Positions 50,481 to 60,165 of a DNA stretch of 64,000 nt are shown here, in pieces. The stretch's first letter is position 1. Every line of letters starts with the position of its first letter. The notes below the pieces were generated by a model, which ran no database searches, had not been told where the DNA came from, and worked only from the letters and a program-made list of their open reading frames with translations. Both the position numbers and the translations under genes were made by a program. The DNA comes from Larkinella sp051857545 (GTDB lineage Bacteria; Bacteroidota; Bacteroidia; Cytophagales; Spirosomataceae): positions 186,001 to 250,000 of the forward strand of contig NZ_JBPZHB010000005.1 of the NCBI RefSeq assembly GCF_051857545.1, given 5' to 3'.

Positions 50481-51662
50481 TCAATCCATATTGCCTTTTA
50501 CTTTCAGACCGCTGGGAACACGCGTCGGCACGGTTTTGTCGAAGGTATCGTCATTGAGCGTGTTCAGAAATTCGACGATGCCGGAAATGTCGCGGAAATT
50601 CACGTTCATCTGCGTGGCCAGCGGGTCCATCTGGCGGGCTGAAACGTGCGGGTTGAGAATTTTTCCACCCGAAATATCTTCATAAAACTGGAGCACATGT
50701 TCCAGCGTGACAAACTTTCCGCTGTGCATGTAGGGAGCCGTGTAGCGAAGATTGCGCAGGGTTGGCGTCCGAAATGCGTAGTTGTTGTTAATGCCTGCAT
50801 CCGATTCTTTCCGGTTTTGCGTGTCGGGAACGCCCAGGGTGTGCAGTTTAAAGTCGGACAGCATCGGGCCGTTGTGGCATTTGGCACAGCCGGTTCTCAG
50901 AAACAGATTCAGTCCATCTTTTTCACTCAGCGAGAGCGCATTGCTGTCACCCCGCATGTACTGATCGAAGCGGGAGTTGTTGGCCACCAGCGTTCGTTCG
51001 TAGGCGGCAATCGCTTTCGCCATGTTTTTGGCGTGAACCGGATTCGTTTCACCCGAAAATGCTTCGGAAAACAGCGTCTGGTATTCGGGAATTTTTCGAA
51101 TTCGGTCGATAATTTCGTCCAGAACCGCTTCTTCCGCGAACGAATGGCCGCGCATTTCTTCCAGTGTGGTAATGGGCAGCAAGGCCTGTTCTTCCAGGCT
51201 TTTGGCCCTCATATCCCAGAACATGGGAGCCAGCCGGGGATCATACTCGCCGTGGTTTTGGATGCCGTTAAAGGCGGTATTCAGAACGGATTGGGAGTTG
51301 CGTTTGACAAACGGAATGGTGTTCGGAAGCCGGAACTGCCGTTTGCTGTCGCTGCCGGTTCCGTTGACCCCAATGGATGTTTCCAGAAATTCCGCGTAGT
51401 TAAATTCCGGCTGATGGCAGGTAGCGCAGGCGACATCCCGGTTGCCGGACAAAACCGGGTCATAAAACAGAAACCGCCCCAGTTCGATTTTTTTTGCATT
51501 TGTCGGGTTGTCCGGCGGATCGATAACCGATTGCGGCAAAGCCCCTAATACGGCGATGGATTCCGAGATTTTCTTTTCCCGCTTCTGCTCCTCGTCCTGA
51601 TTACGGCCACAGGAGGCAATAACAAAAAGCAGGATACTCAGATTGGAAAAAGAGCACTTCAT
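50481..51662 (-). CDS. Di-haem cytochrome c peroxidase (CcpA/MauG family) lipoprotein
   Basis: 393 residues from the ATG at 51662; an upstream start at 51701 adds 13 residues. Lipobox VIASC near residue 20 makes it a lipoprotein. Two CxxCH haem sites: CATCH (N-terminal domain) and CAKCH (C-terminal domain), the usual order for this family. It reduces hydrogen peroxide with electrons from a c-type cytochrome, or oxidises another substrate if MauG-like. It fits with the peroxide-related genes elsewhere in the window but is not linked to them by operon. Confidence 0.92.
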   Translation of the reverse strand: MKCSFSNLSILLFVIASCGRNQDEEQKREKKISESIAVLGALPQSVIDPPDNPTNAKKIELGRFLFYDPVLSGNRDVACATCHQPEFNYAEFLETSIGVNGTGSDSKRQFRLPNTIPFVKRNSQSVLNTAFNGIQNHGEYDPRLAPMFWDMRAKSLEEQALLPITTLEEMRGHSFAEEAVLDEIIDRIRKIPEYQTLFSEAFSGETNPVHAKNMAKAIAAYERTLVANNSRFDQYMRGDSNALSLSEKDGLNLFLRTGCAKCHNGPMLSDFKLHTLGVPDTQNRKESDAGINNNYAFRTPTLRNLRYTAPYMHSGKFVTLEHVLQFYEDISGGKILNPHVSARQMDPLATQMNVNFRDISGIVEFLNTLNDDTFDKTVPTRVPSGLKVKGNMD

Positions 51663-52070
51663 GGGCAATCCATACGGGTATTCACACCTGACCAAAGCCA
51701 CTGTTTCTCAGAATTTACTACTTCAATGGCCGATTTTTTACCGCCCTTTCGCCTAATCCTGATCCAAGCTTTCGGGAAAAGAACAATGCAAGGTCAATTG
51801 ACGGAGAGATAGTGCGTCAAATGACCAAAAGAATTAAACTACTTATTTTTCTATTTTATAACAATTTCAATCATATTTTACAAAATTTCACTTGCTATTT
51901 ATTATATATTTTATGCACCTATTTCCAATAAATATATTTCGTTATATTCACCATATTTTTTTAGGTTAATGATTTTTTAAAGCTTAAACTTTCTGGGTTT
52001 AAGCTTTATTTTTATTTACATATAAACGTATTCATAGCACCCTTTTTATAGAAATGGACGTTAAAAAGGC
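51663..52070. other. AT-rich gap without a gene
   Basis: About 400 nt with no convincing ORF. The part from 51830 to 52060 is markedly AT-rich, with runs such as TTTATTATATATTTTATG. It probably holds the promoter of the peroxidase gene, near 51663-51780. No recognised RNA or repeat was found. Confidence 0.5.
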
Positions 52071-52104
52071 AAAGGGCTTATCTTCGCACGAAGATAAGCC
52101 CTTT
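52071..52104 (-). terminator. Rho-independent terminator of the susC-susD-lipoprotein operon
   Basis: AAAGGGCTTATCTTCG-CAC-GAAGATAAGCCCTTT forms a near-perfect 15-bp stem. On the minus strand the hairpin lies just past the stop at 52122 and is followed by a T-containing tract. Confidence 0.88.
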
Positions 52105-52121
52105 TAAAAAATTTAAAACCA

Positions 52122-52688
52122 TCAATTTACCACATTCAAGCGGTAGGCAAAGGGTGAACTGTAAAAGGCTCCGCCGGTAATATTGACACCGGTATTGCTG
52201 GCCGTATACGATTTCCCATTCGTCAATCTCATTACGGCCGTTATATCAAACCGATCACCGGCTGAGATATCCGTTAAAGCCAGTTTTGTAGCGGCCAATG
52301 CCTCAGCTCCCGTTACGGAAATGGTGGCTCGCGGATACCCCGTGGTGGCATCTTTCGCAAAGGCCGAAGCGGCAATGGACTTCAACACGACCGCCGTTGT
52401 GGTTTTGGTCCCGTTGGCCGGGGTCGCGTCCACAAACGCGATGGACAAATCGTAGGAAGCAAACAAAGCGCCCTGATTCGGGGTGACTGCTTCCGCCACA
52501 ATCTCCATTTTCGTGCCACTCATATTGGCTTTGCTGGCACTAAACGTTGCGTTGGTAACGGGATAGGGTGTCACCGTCCGGACATACCCGCCCTGCTCCA
52601 TGCTGGGTTCATCGATCCGGTCAATTATGTCTGTTTCACAGGCCATTGCGAACAACCCTAAAAACAGAAAGACGATGTATTTTTTCAT
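52122..52688 (-). CDS. Surface lipoprotein in the SusE position
   Basis: 188 residues, lipobox GLFAMAC (Cys 17) at the end of the signal peptide, followed by acidic residues (ETDIID), a pattern linked to surface export in Bacteroidota. The rest is Thr/Ala/Ser-rich and beta-like, with no family recognised. It is the third gene after SusC and SusD, where SusE/F-type glycan-binding lipoproteins sit, so it may bind the same ligand. Confidence 0.7.
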   Translation of the reverse strand: MKKYIVFLFLGLFAMACETDIIDRIDEPSMEQGGYVRTVTPYPVTNATFSASKANMSGTKMEIVAEAVTPNQGALFASYDLSIAFVDATPANGTKTTTAVVLKSIAASAFAKDATTGYPRATISVTGAEALAATKLALTDISAGDRFDITAVMRLTNGKSYTASNTGVNITGGAFYSSPFAYRLNVVN

Positions 52689-52741
52689 CTATGCTGTGTT
52701 TTTGAATGAATGATCAAAGCTCTTTTGTACAATTATTGGGG

Positions 52742-54388
52742 CTATTTTAGCATCCCGGCCGGGTTATTATCCCAGAAAACCGAGGTCGTTACATTGGCTT
52801 TCTGCACCGCTTTGGCATTCCGGGTGATGTAGGAAGCGGGATAGTAGTATGAGCGGGGAAAACCGCCCGGACTGGGGTCGAGCGCCGGTTGCTGGTTGGA
52901 TGGTTTGCCCGTCCGGCGATACAGATTGTAGCTTTCGATGCCGTTTCCGTGTAAGGCCAGCCAGTATTCCGTTCCGATCACGTTCAGTTTCTGGGAATTA
53001 GTCGTAGCGGCATCGTAGTCGGCCAGCACTTTGGTGACGTATTTCGTCACTTCGGTAGCCCAGACCGTGCCGCTTGCGGCTTCGAAGGTAGCGATTTTGC
53101 CGGCTTCGTTGGTGCCCAGCGCCAGGGTTCGCACATCCGCCATCGATTTTTCAATCGCCGATTTCAGCAGGTCTTTCGCTACGCCGGTTGTGCCTAACGT
53201 CAGGGCCGACTCGGCCAGCATGAAATCCACAAAAGACCGCATCATGATGGGATGAATGCCCGCTCCACCCCCACCGGCACCCAGCGAAACCGGAACACCC
53301 GCGTCGTTGTCGAAGGAACCACCCGCCGGATAAACGCCCCAGGCTGTCCGCAACAACCCATCGGGTGGAATCCCTTCGTTGCTCAGGTGATCGCGGCCCC
53401 AGTAGCCCACCGTCGACGGCAAGCAGAACACATCCGAATCCGAATAATGCGCGGGTTTTGAGTTGTTCACACACCGCAAGGCATTGACATCCGTCGGATT
53501 TTTGATCGTCTGGCGGTAGAAGTAATACCGTATGCGCGGGTCCGGAAAACCTTTGGATGAATACAGCGTTCCCATGTACGAATTCGACTGATAATCACCG
53601 CCCCCGGTCGACGAATACTGTCCTCCGTAGCGGGGATGGCGGGTATCCGGATTGGTCAGGTTGGAACCGAATTTGAACGCAAAATTCTGCGTCGCCGTCG
53701 AAATCAGTTTTCCCCCGGCAATCAGCGAATTGATGGCCGCGGTTGAACCCGCAGCGTCGGTCAACCGCATGTTGAGGTAGACTTTCAATTTCAGCGTGTT
53801 GGCAAACCGCGTCCAGCTATCGGCATTCCCGGCATACAACAAGTCATTGGTAGCCCCCGCTTTGGAGGTAGCGGCAAAGTTCTTGATGGCTTCGTCCAGC
53901 TCCGTCAGCGCCGATTTGTAGATGGTAGCGCCCGCATCGACACCCGGGTTGAAGTTGGTCGGGTCGATTGCTTCCGTGTAAGGCACATCCCCAAACGCAT
54001 CCACCAGATTGATCAGAACGGAGGCCCGCAACGTCCGGGCAATCCCGGCATGAACGAACAATTCCGCTTTTTCAGCCAGGGGAATGATGGTTTTCACGTC
54101 CGTCAGAATGGCCGCGTAGGCCGTGGTCCAGGCACCGTCGAAGTTGCCCGGCGAAACCGCATTGTCATAAATGGCCGACCCCTGGTTGAGCATCCGGGTT
54201 AGTCGCATACCCGGATCACTCAGCGAGTTAAAGTGACCGGCGTAGCTCAACTCGATTTGATTGAGCAGGTAGTTGATGTCGGTATTACTGGTCGTTACCG
54301 CATTCGGATTATCCAACAAATCCAGCTTGCAGGAATTCAGTACGACCAGACACAAAACCAACAAGGTTGTGCTTATTTTCTTGATCAT
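52742..54388 (-). CDS. SusD/RagB-family nutrient-binding lipoprotein
   Basis: 548 residues. Lipoprotein (lipobox CLVVLNSC, Cys 20) of the SusD-like group, helical with TPR-like repeats: LINLVDAFGDVPYTEAIDP is the family hallmark, and IESYNLYRRTGKPSN lies near the C-terminus. It caps the SusC channel and binds the ligand outside the cell. It is 78 nt after the susC gene. No glycoside hydrolase or protease is adjacent, so the ligand cannot be named. Confidence 0.93.
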   Translation of the reverse strand: MIKKISTTLLVLCLVVLNSCKLDLLDNPNAVTTSNTDINYLLNQIELSYAGHFNSLSDPGMRLTRMLNQGSAIYDNAVSPGNFDGAWTTAYAAILTDVKTIIPLAEKAELFVHAGIARTLRASVLINLVDAFGDVPYTEAIDPTNFNPGVDAGATIYKSALTELDEAIKNFAATSKAGATNDLLYAGNADSWTRFANTLKLKVYLNMRLTDAAGSTAAINSLIAGGKLISTATQNFAFKFGSNLTNPDTRHPRYGGQYSSTGGGDYQSNSYMGTLYSSKGFPDPRIRYYFYRQTIKNPTDVNALRCVNNSKPAHYSDSDVFCLPSTVGYWGRDHLSNEGIPPDGLLRTAWGVYPAGGSFDNDAGVPVSLGAGGGGAGIHPIMMRSFVDFMLAESALTLGTTGVAKDLLKSAIEKSMADVRTLALGTNEAGKIATFEAASGTVWATEVTKYVTKVLADYDAATTNSQKLNVIGTEYWLALHGNGIESYNLYRRTGKPSNQQPALDPSPGGFPRSYYYPASYITRNAKAVQKANVTTSVFWDNNPAGMLK

Positions 54389-54466
54389 CGGTTGATTGAT
54401 TTATCTTTTGAATGAATGATGAAGCACTCAACGTGCGTCATTCAGCGTCTTTGGCCGGTTTTCGGT

Positions 54467-57400
54467 TTAGAAAGTCAGCCGCAATGTTCCGCCAAGCCGT
54501 TTGGAACTTGGCCCCGTCAGAAACTCGAAGCCCATGCCGTTGCCAACGCCCAGCCCCAGGTTATCGGTGTCGAAGTTGAGCCCTTTCGGAATGTGAATTG
54601 CTCTGTACCAGAGGTTATTACCCGTCAACGAAACGGAAATTCCTTTGAAAAATGTCTTGCCCAGCAGTTTCTTGGGTAACTGGTACGACAGCGATACTTC
54701 CTGCAAACGGATGGTTGAACCGTCGTAAATCCGGCCTTCATCCCCGAAGAAATAGTAGTTGTTGAAGTAGAAATCCGAAGCCGTGATCTGAATGTCGTTC
54801 GGGGTTCCGTCGGCCAGTTTGACGCCGGGAATCACGAGCGTTTGCGCCCGGTCGAACCCGGTTTCCAGACCAATGTCGGTGGTCATGCCCCGACCCAGCA
54901 ACGCACCCGCCGTGGAGGCATACATGGCTCCGCCGTGCCGGTACGACATCATCACGTTAAGCGATAAGCCTTTAAAACTAAATTCGTTGATGAGGCTGCT
55001 CGTAAACGCCGGGTTGGGGTCGCCCAGGACAATGGGCGAAGTAGTCGCCAGCAAATACCCACCGGCATCGATCAGGTACTGCCCCTGCTCGTTCCGACGA
55101 AAACCGATGCCTTTGATAACGTTAAAAGGTTGACCCACAACGGCATAATTCCCCAGCGTTCCGCCAAAACCGGCCACCTGAACTTCCTGTAACGTACCGC
55201 CCAGATCGAGTACTTTGGGCCGGTTGCGTGAGAAGACGCCCGTTACGCCCCAGGAGAAATCGCCTACTTTGACGGGCGTTGCCGACAGGCTGATTTCGAT
55301 GCCTTCGTTCCGAATTTTTCCGATGTTGATCGTCGTGGCGGTATAGCCCGTCGATGCATCCAGGGGTGTACTGGTGATCAAATTCCGGGTGTTGCGCTGA
55401 TACGCCGTGACGTCAAAGCTGAGGGCGTTGTTGAAAAGCCGCCCTTCGATGCCCAGTTCCACTTCGGTGTGCAATTCGGGTTTCAGGTTGGCATTGCCGA
55501 GCCCGTTGTCGACCGAGTGGGTCTGTACCGTTGCCCCGGAAGAGGTCAGCCACGCTCTGGCGTTCTGATTCAGCACGTTGCGGGTGCTGTAGGGATTGGG
55601 AAAACCGGCAGAGGTTCCAACACCCGCCCGAACCTTCAGGAAGTTGATCAGGTTGCTGGACTGCAAGCCTTTAAAGGCTGAGGTCGGCACGAACGAGACA
55701 CTGGCGGAGGGATAAAAAATCCGGCGGTTCGGTGTTTCCACGGTCGAGGTCCAGTCGTTCCGGCCGGCCAGGTTCAGAAATAAAAAGTCGTTGATGTCGG
55801 CGGTTATTTCACCAAAGATCCCGATCCGGGTTTGTTCGGTCATGCCATCCGCGGCAACGTTGTCGATGAAGTTGTTGTGGCGGAACAGATTCCGGGCCAA
55901 CTGATTCTGGCTCGTCACGAAAAGGCCGTTCGTGACGTCATTCCGCATGTTACCGCCAATCCGCCCCGACAAAACGATCCCGTCGTTGATCGATTTGTTG
56001 TAGGACAAAATCATGCTGTTATCCCAGATCGTATTCTGGATATCATACGTATTATAAAAACCGTTTACAAAATCAACGCCCCCCTTGTTGAACTTGTATT
56101 CCTGTTTTTCAGTGTAGGTATCCAATCCGACTTTGTAGACAAAGATCAGGTCTTTCGCAATATCATAGTTAATAGAGGTGGTAGCAAAAAGCCGGTTCAC
56201 AACGCCGGTTGTCTTGTAATTTTTCAAAATCCAACGGGGGTTGGGAATATCATTGCCACTCCGAAAATAAACGGAACTGGCATCGACCGGATTCTCATAA
56301 GGCCAGCCCATCAAGTCCACCTGACGCGGTGTATACATCACGTTGGCCAGCACCGACGGATATCCACCCAGCGAGTTGTTTCCGGTTCCGGCGTTCAGGG
56401 GGGGCGAATACTGATCGGTGCGGGCAAAGTTGAACGACGAAATGATGTTCACTTTTTTGCTCAACTGCGCATTCAGGCCCAAGCCCAGGTTCAGCTTGGT
56501 CAGCCCGTTTTCCGGGATGTAACCTTCTTCCTTGTTGTAACCGGCCGAGAGGTTGAAGCTCACTTTTTCGCCCCCGCCCGACACGTTCAGCGACGTATTG
56601 GATATTTTGCCGGTTCGGAAAAAGTCCTTCACGTTGTTCGGATATACCTGCATCGCATAGGGGCTCACCGACGCAACATACGGAGCCAGAGCCGCGCGCG
56701 TGGCCGCTACACTCAGAAAAGCGTAGGGGTGCTGGGTCAGGGCCGTGTTGGTGTTCTGCGACGGATAAATGGCGGCTTCGGCCAGGGTGGGTCCCCAGTT
56801 GCTGAAGAAGTAGCCCAGGTTCTGCTGAAAACCGCCGACATAACTATTCTGGTAATCGGGAAGGTGAGCGGTATTGGTAAAGAACGACTGCGTCAGGCTC
56901 ACTTCGGTTGCCCGCGCCTTTCGGCTGCCATTTTTGGTCGTTACCAGAATCACCCCGTTTCGCCCCTGGTCACCGTAGGTAACGGTGGCTGCCAGCCCTT
57001 TCAACACGCTGATGTTTTCGATGTTGTTCGGGTCCAGATCCAGAAACCGGCTGGAAGCCGACTGACCGCCCCCCGTAAAACCGCCCCGGGAGTTGGTGCT
57101 GGAGTTGAACGGAATCCCGTCGACCACAAACAGCGGCTGGGTGGAACCCGTGATGGAAGAATAGCCCCGGATCGTGATGTTGGTACCGGTTCCGGACACG
57201 CCCGAGGTGGCGGTGATGTTGACGCCTGGTATTTTGCCCTGCAACACCCGCCCGACGTCGGCCTGCGGACGGTCGGAAATCTGTTTGCTTTCTACCGTCG
57301 TGACGGCGTAGCCTAATGCTTTTTTCTCCCGGACAATGCCCTGGGCCGTTACGACAATTTCCTGCAACTGCCGGGCATCCGATACCAGAACTACATCGAC

Positions 57401-57676
57401 CGTCGATCGGTTTCCGACCGGCACTTCCTGGGTGATCATGCCCACAAAACTGAAGACCAAAACCGGATTGCTGCCCGATACATTCAGGGAGTAGGCTCCG
57501 TTTCCGTCGGTGTTGCCACCGATGGTGGTTCCCTTACTGACAACCGAAACGCCGGGTAGTGGCGTCCCGTCTTCATCCGACCTGACGACCCCGCTGATCT
57601 TTCGATCCTGAGCCTGGACGCATACCCAGGTCGTACAAGCCATTAACAGGCTTAATAATAAATGTTTCTTCATCAT
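54467..57676 (-). CDS. SusC/RagA-family TonB-linked outer-membrane protein
   Basis: 1069 residues. Signal peptide (1-22), carboxypeptidase-like domain at about 27-105 (ISGVVRSDEDGTPLPGVSVV), plug at about 110-230 with the SusC signature GTNITIRGYSSITGSTQPLF and LFVVDGIPFN, then a 22-strand-type barrel ending GGTLRLTF. It forms the gated pore of the pair with the SusD-like protein downstream. The N-terminal repeats do not include a secretin/FecR-interacting domain, so an anti-sigma partner is not expected. Confidence 0.95.
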   Translation of the reverse strand: MMKKHLLLSLLMACTTWVCVQAQDRKISGVVRSDEDGTPLPGVSVVSKGTTIGGNTDGNGAYSLNVSGSNPVLVFSFVGMITQEVPVGNRSTVDVVLVSDARQLQEIVVTAQGIVREKKALGYAVTTVESKQISDRPQADVGRVLQGKIPGVNITATSGVSGTGTNITIRGYSSITGSTQPLFVVDGIPFNSSTNSRGGFTGGGQSASSRFLDLDPNNIENISVLKGLAATVTYGDQGRNGVILVTTKNGSRKARATEVSLTQSFFTNTAHLPDYQNSYVGGFQQNLGYFFSNWGPTLAEAAIYPSQNTNTALTQHPYAFLSVAATRAALAPYVASVSPYAMQVYPNNVKDFFRTGKISNTSLNVSGGGEKVSFNLSAGYNKEEGYIPENGLTKLNLGLGLNAQLSKKVNIISSFNFARTDQYSPPLNAGTGNNSLGGYPSVLANVMYTPRQVDLMGWPYENPVDASSVYFRSGNDIPNPRWILKNYKTTGVVNRLFATTSINYDIAKDLIFVYKVGLDTYTEKQEYKFNKGGVDFVNGFYNTYDIQNTIWDNSMILSYNKSINDGIVLSGRIGGNMRNDVTNGLFVTSQNQLARNLFRHNNFIDNVAADGMTEQTRIGIFGEITADINDFLFLNLAGRNDWTSTVETPNRRIFYPSASVSFVPTSAFKGLQSSNLINFLKVRAGVGTSAGFPNPYSTRNVLNQNARAWLTSSGATVQTHSVDNGLGNANLKPELHTEVELGIEGRLFNNALSFDVTAYQRNTRNLITSTPLDASTGYTATTINIGKIRNEGIEISLSATPVKVGDFSWGVTGVFSRNRPKVLDLGGTLQEVQVAGFGGTLGNYAVVGQPFNVIKGIGFRRNEQGQYLIDAGGYLLATTSPIVLGDPNPAFTSSLINEFSFKGLSLNVMMSYRHGGAMYASTAGALLGRGMTTDIGLETGFDRAQTLVIPGVKLADGTPNDIQITASDFYFNNYYFFGDEGRIYDGSTIRLQEVSLSYQLPKKLLGKTFFKGISVSLTGNNLWYRAIHIPKGLNFDTDNLGLGVGNGMGFEFLTGPSSKRLGGTLRLTF

Positions 57677-58393
57677 TAGTTATGGTTAAGATTAAGCGAC
57701 TGTTAAAAACAAACGCCGTTAAATGTAAAAATTAAAAAAACATTAAAACAAGGAAGGACCGATTTCCAAATCAAACTCGTCAATTTTGTACAAGTCTGTG
57801 CAAAATGTGTATAAATATAAACCAGGAACAACTATTAAATTTTGCAATTTTGGCAAAACGCAAAATAAAATCTAATAGGCATATCTCTCCCATTTTCCCG
57901 AATAAAGATAATTTTTTCGGGAATTAACCAAACGAAAACAGCACAATATGGAATGGAGATTTATGCTCGTATGTTCAAATTAATAAATGAATAAAAGCAT
58001 TTATTTTTTGTATTATTTCTGCTTTTATCAATTATAACGAGCGCACGTTAACCACATAACGATACAACATACGGGTATAAATAACCGCTATATGCAGTAA
58101 TTGTCATGAATTAATCAGGCAAAAAAGGGGTTTAGGAAAACAGGATTGCACGCAGTTTTTCAGCATAAAAGACGCCAAAAGTCTCTTATCTGAAAATCCC
58201 GTCAAAGTCGTTAAGACATACCCATAGGTTAAGGGCACCGGTAGATTCCGATTCGTCAGCTAGTACGAACGGATTTGAAAAAATGTTGCACTGGATTTAC
58301 TAAAAGTAATAAAAAGGAAACAATTTGTCAAGACAGGGAAGACTATCCTGCGGCAGGAACGGAACAATGGAAACAAAAATGGTAAAATAAGTC
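57677..58393. other. Long AT-rich gap upstream of susC
   Basis: About 720 nt without a credible ORF on either strand. The susC-proximal 250 nt are AT-rich and must contain its promoter; no perfect -33/-7 pair was found. No repeat, riboswitch or tRNA was recognised. Confidence 0.5.
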
Positions 58394-58430
58394 CAAAAAA
58401 AGAGAGAAGCTCGAAAACCGGCTCCTCTCC
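58394..58430 (-). terminator. Rho-independent terminator of asnS
   Basis: On the minus strand GAGAGGAGC and GCTTCTCTC pair around CGGTTTTCGA, followed by TTTTTTT. It lies about 26 nt past the asnS stop. Confidence 0.82.
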
Positions 58431-58455
58431 CCTTCTGGTGTTCAGGCACTTTCGC

Positions 58456-59910
58456 TTAAAATTCGGCGCTCTTGGGTGTTCTGGGGAAGGGAATGACGTC
58501 GCGAATGTTGCTCATCCCGGTCACAAACAACACCAGCCGCTCGAAGCCCAGACCAAAACCGGAGTGCGGAGCGGAGCCAAACTGACGGGTTTCGAGGAAC
58601 CACCAGATTGTGGCCGGATCGATGCCGACCTCCTGAACCCGCGCCAGCAGTTTCTCGTAGTTGTCTTCGCGCTGCGAACCGCCGATGATTTCGCCGATGC
58701 CGGGAAACAAAACGTCCATCGCCCGCACCGTGGGTCCCGGAGCCGCCGACGACTCGTCGTCCTGCTTCATGTAGAACGACTTGATTTCGCGGGGGTAGTT
58801 GGTCAGGATCACCGGTTTTTTAAAGTGCTTCTCGACCAGGAACCGCTCATGTTCGGATTGCAAATCGATTCCCCAGCCAACGGGATACTGGAATTTCTTC
58901 TCTTTGTGCGGTTTCGACTGCAACAGGATGTCGATTGCTTCGGTGTAAGTCAGTCGCTGAAAGTCGTTTTTCACCACAAAATCGAGCTTTTCGAGCAGCG
59001 GCATGGGGCTGCGGTCGGCCTGCGGTTTCGATTTTTCCTCGTCAATCAGGCGGTTTTGCAGAAAAGCCAGATCGTCGGCGCAATGTTCCAAAGCGTAGCC
59101 GATAACGGATTTCACAAAATCCTCGGCCAGATTCATGTTGTCTTCCAGTTCGTAGAACGCCATTTCCGGCTCGATCATCCAGAACTCGGCCAGGTGGCGC
59201 GTAGTGTTGGAATTTTCGGCGCGGAAGGTCGGGCCAAACGTGTAGATTTTCGACAGCGCCAGCGCGCCCAGTTCGCCTTCGAGTTGTCCCGAAACCGTCA
59301 GGTTGGTTTCGCGACCGAAGAAATCCTGTTTGTAGTCGATGGCACCTTCGTCCGTCCGCGGCAGCTTGTCCAGATCCAGCGTCGTGACGCGGAACATTTC
59401 ACCCGCCCCTTCGGCATCCGAAGCGGTGATGATGGGCGTATGAAGGTAGAAAAAACCGTTGTCGTTGAAATACTGGTGAACGGCGAACGCCAGCGCGTGC
59501 CGGATTCTCAGAACGGCGGCAAAGGTATTGGTGCGGGGGCGCAGGTGGGCAATTTCACGCAGAAACTCCATCGAGTGTTTCTTGGGTTGTAGCGGAAATT
59601 TGTCCGGATCGGCGGGTCCGTAGATATGAATATCAGTTGCTTTTACTTCCACTTTCTGCCCTGAGCCCATCGATTCCACCAGCGTACCGGTGATGGCAAC
59701 ACACGCACCCGTGGTAACCAGCCGGATGGTTTCTTCACTGAACTGCCCCGGTTCGGCAACTGCCTGGAGGTTATGGATGGTCGAACCGTCGTTGATGGCA
59801 ATGAAAATGGCATTTTTACTTTCCCGCTTGGTACGAACCCAGCCCTTGACGGTGATGGTGTGGCCGGTCGTTTCCGACGCGAGTAATTGTTTGACAGGTA
59901 GAAGACTCAT
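58456..59910 (-). CDS. asnS: Asparagine--tRNA ligase
   Basis: 484 residues, class II aminoacyl-tRNA synthetase that charges tRNA-Asn. N-terminal OB-fold anticodon-binding domain (about 10-115, ITVKGWVRTKRESKNAIFIA). Class II motifs are present: motif 2 region TFRAENSNTTRHLAEFWMIE and motif 3 GLGFERLVLF near the C-terminus. AsnRS is told from AspRS by the length (about 470-490) and by the insertion pattern around 200-300. Monocistronic, divergent from rpoN, with its own terminator. Confidence 0.95.
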   Translation of the reverse strand: MSLLPVKQLLASETTGHTITVKGWVRTKRESKNAIFIAINDGSTIHNLQAVAEPGQFSEETIRLVTTGACVAITGTLVESMGSGQKVEVKATDIHIYGPADPDKFPLQPKKHSMEFLREIAHLRPRTNTFAAVLRIRHALAFAVHQYFNDNGFFYLHTPIITASDAEGAGEMFRVTTLDLDKLPRTDEGAIDYKQDFFGRETNLTVSGQLEGELGALALSKIYTFGPTFRAENSNTTRHLAEFWMIEPEMAFYELEDNMNLAEDFVKSVIGYALEHCADDLAFLQNRLIDEEKSKPQADRSPMPLLEKLDFVVKNDFQRLTYTEAIDILLQSKPHKEKKFQYPVGWGIDLQSEHERFLVEKHFKKPVILTNYPREIKSFYMKQDDESSAAPGPTVRAMDVLFPGIGEIIGGSQREDNYEKLLARVQEVGIDPATIWWFLETRQFGSAPHSGFGLGFERLVLFVTGMSNIRDVIPFPRTPKSAEF

Positions 59911-60165
59911 TCTGAAAAGTAATAAGTGAAAGACGGGGTAAAGTTACGCCATTCGGTGAAATATGAAGCGGTTTCTTCAAGAATGAAAAATCCGCTTACT
60001 AGAAATTTTAATATATAACCACTTGATTACCAGTACAACTATCTGATTACCTCAAAATTAAGTAGGACGCAAAACATTTTTTTTTAAAATTGGTCTGGAA
60101 TTTGATAGGCGCGACCACGAGTACCCGAGTCAGGAATTTGTGGTCTCCGAATATAGTATGTGATT

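Noticed and set aside
55832..57316. 494-codon plus-strand open frame opposite susC
   Set aside because: Antisense shadow of a clear SusC gene; no domain recognised and composition atypical.
58438..59592. 384-codon plus-strand frame opposite asnS
   Set aside because: Antisense to asnS, no motif, and it runs through the asnS terminator.
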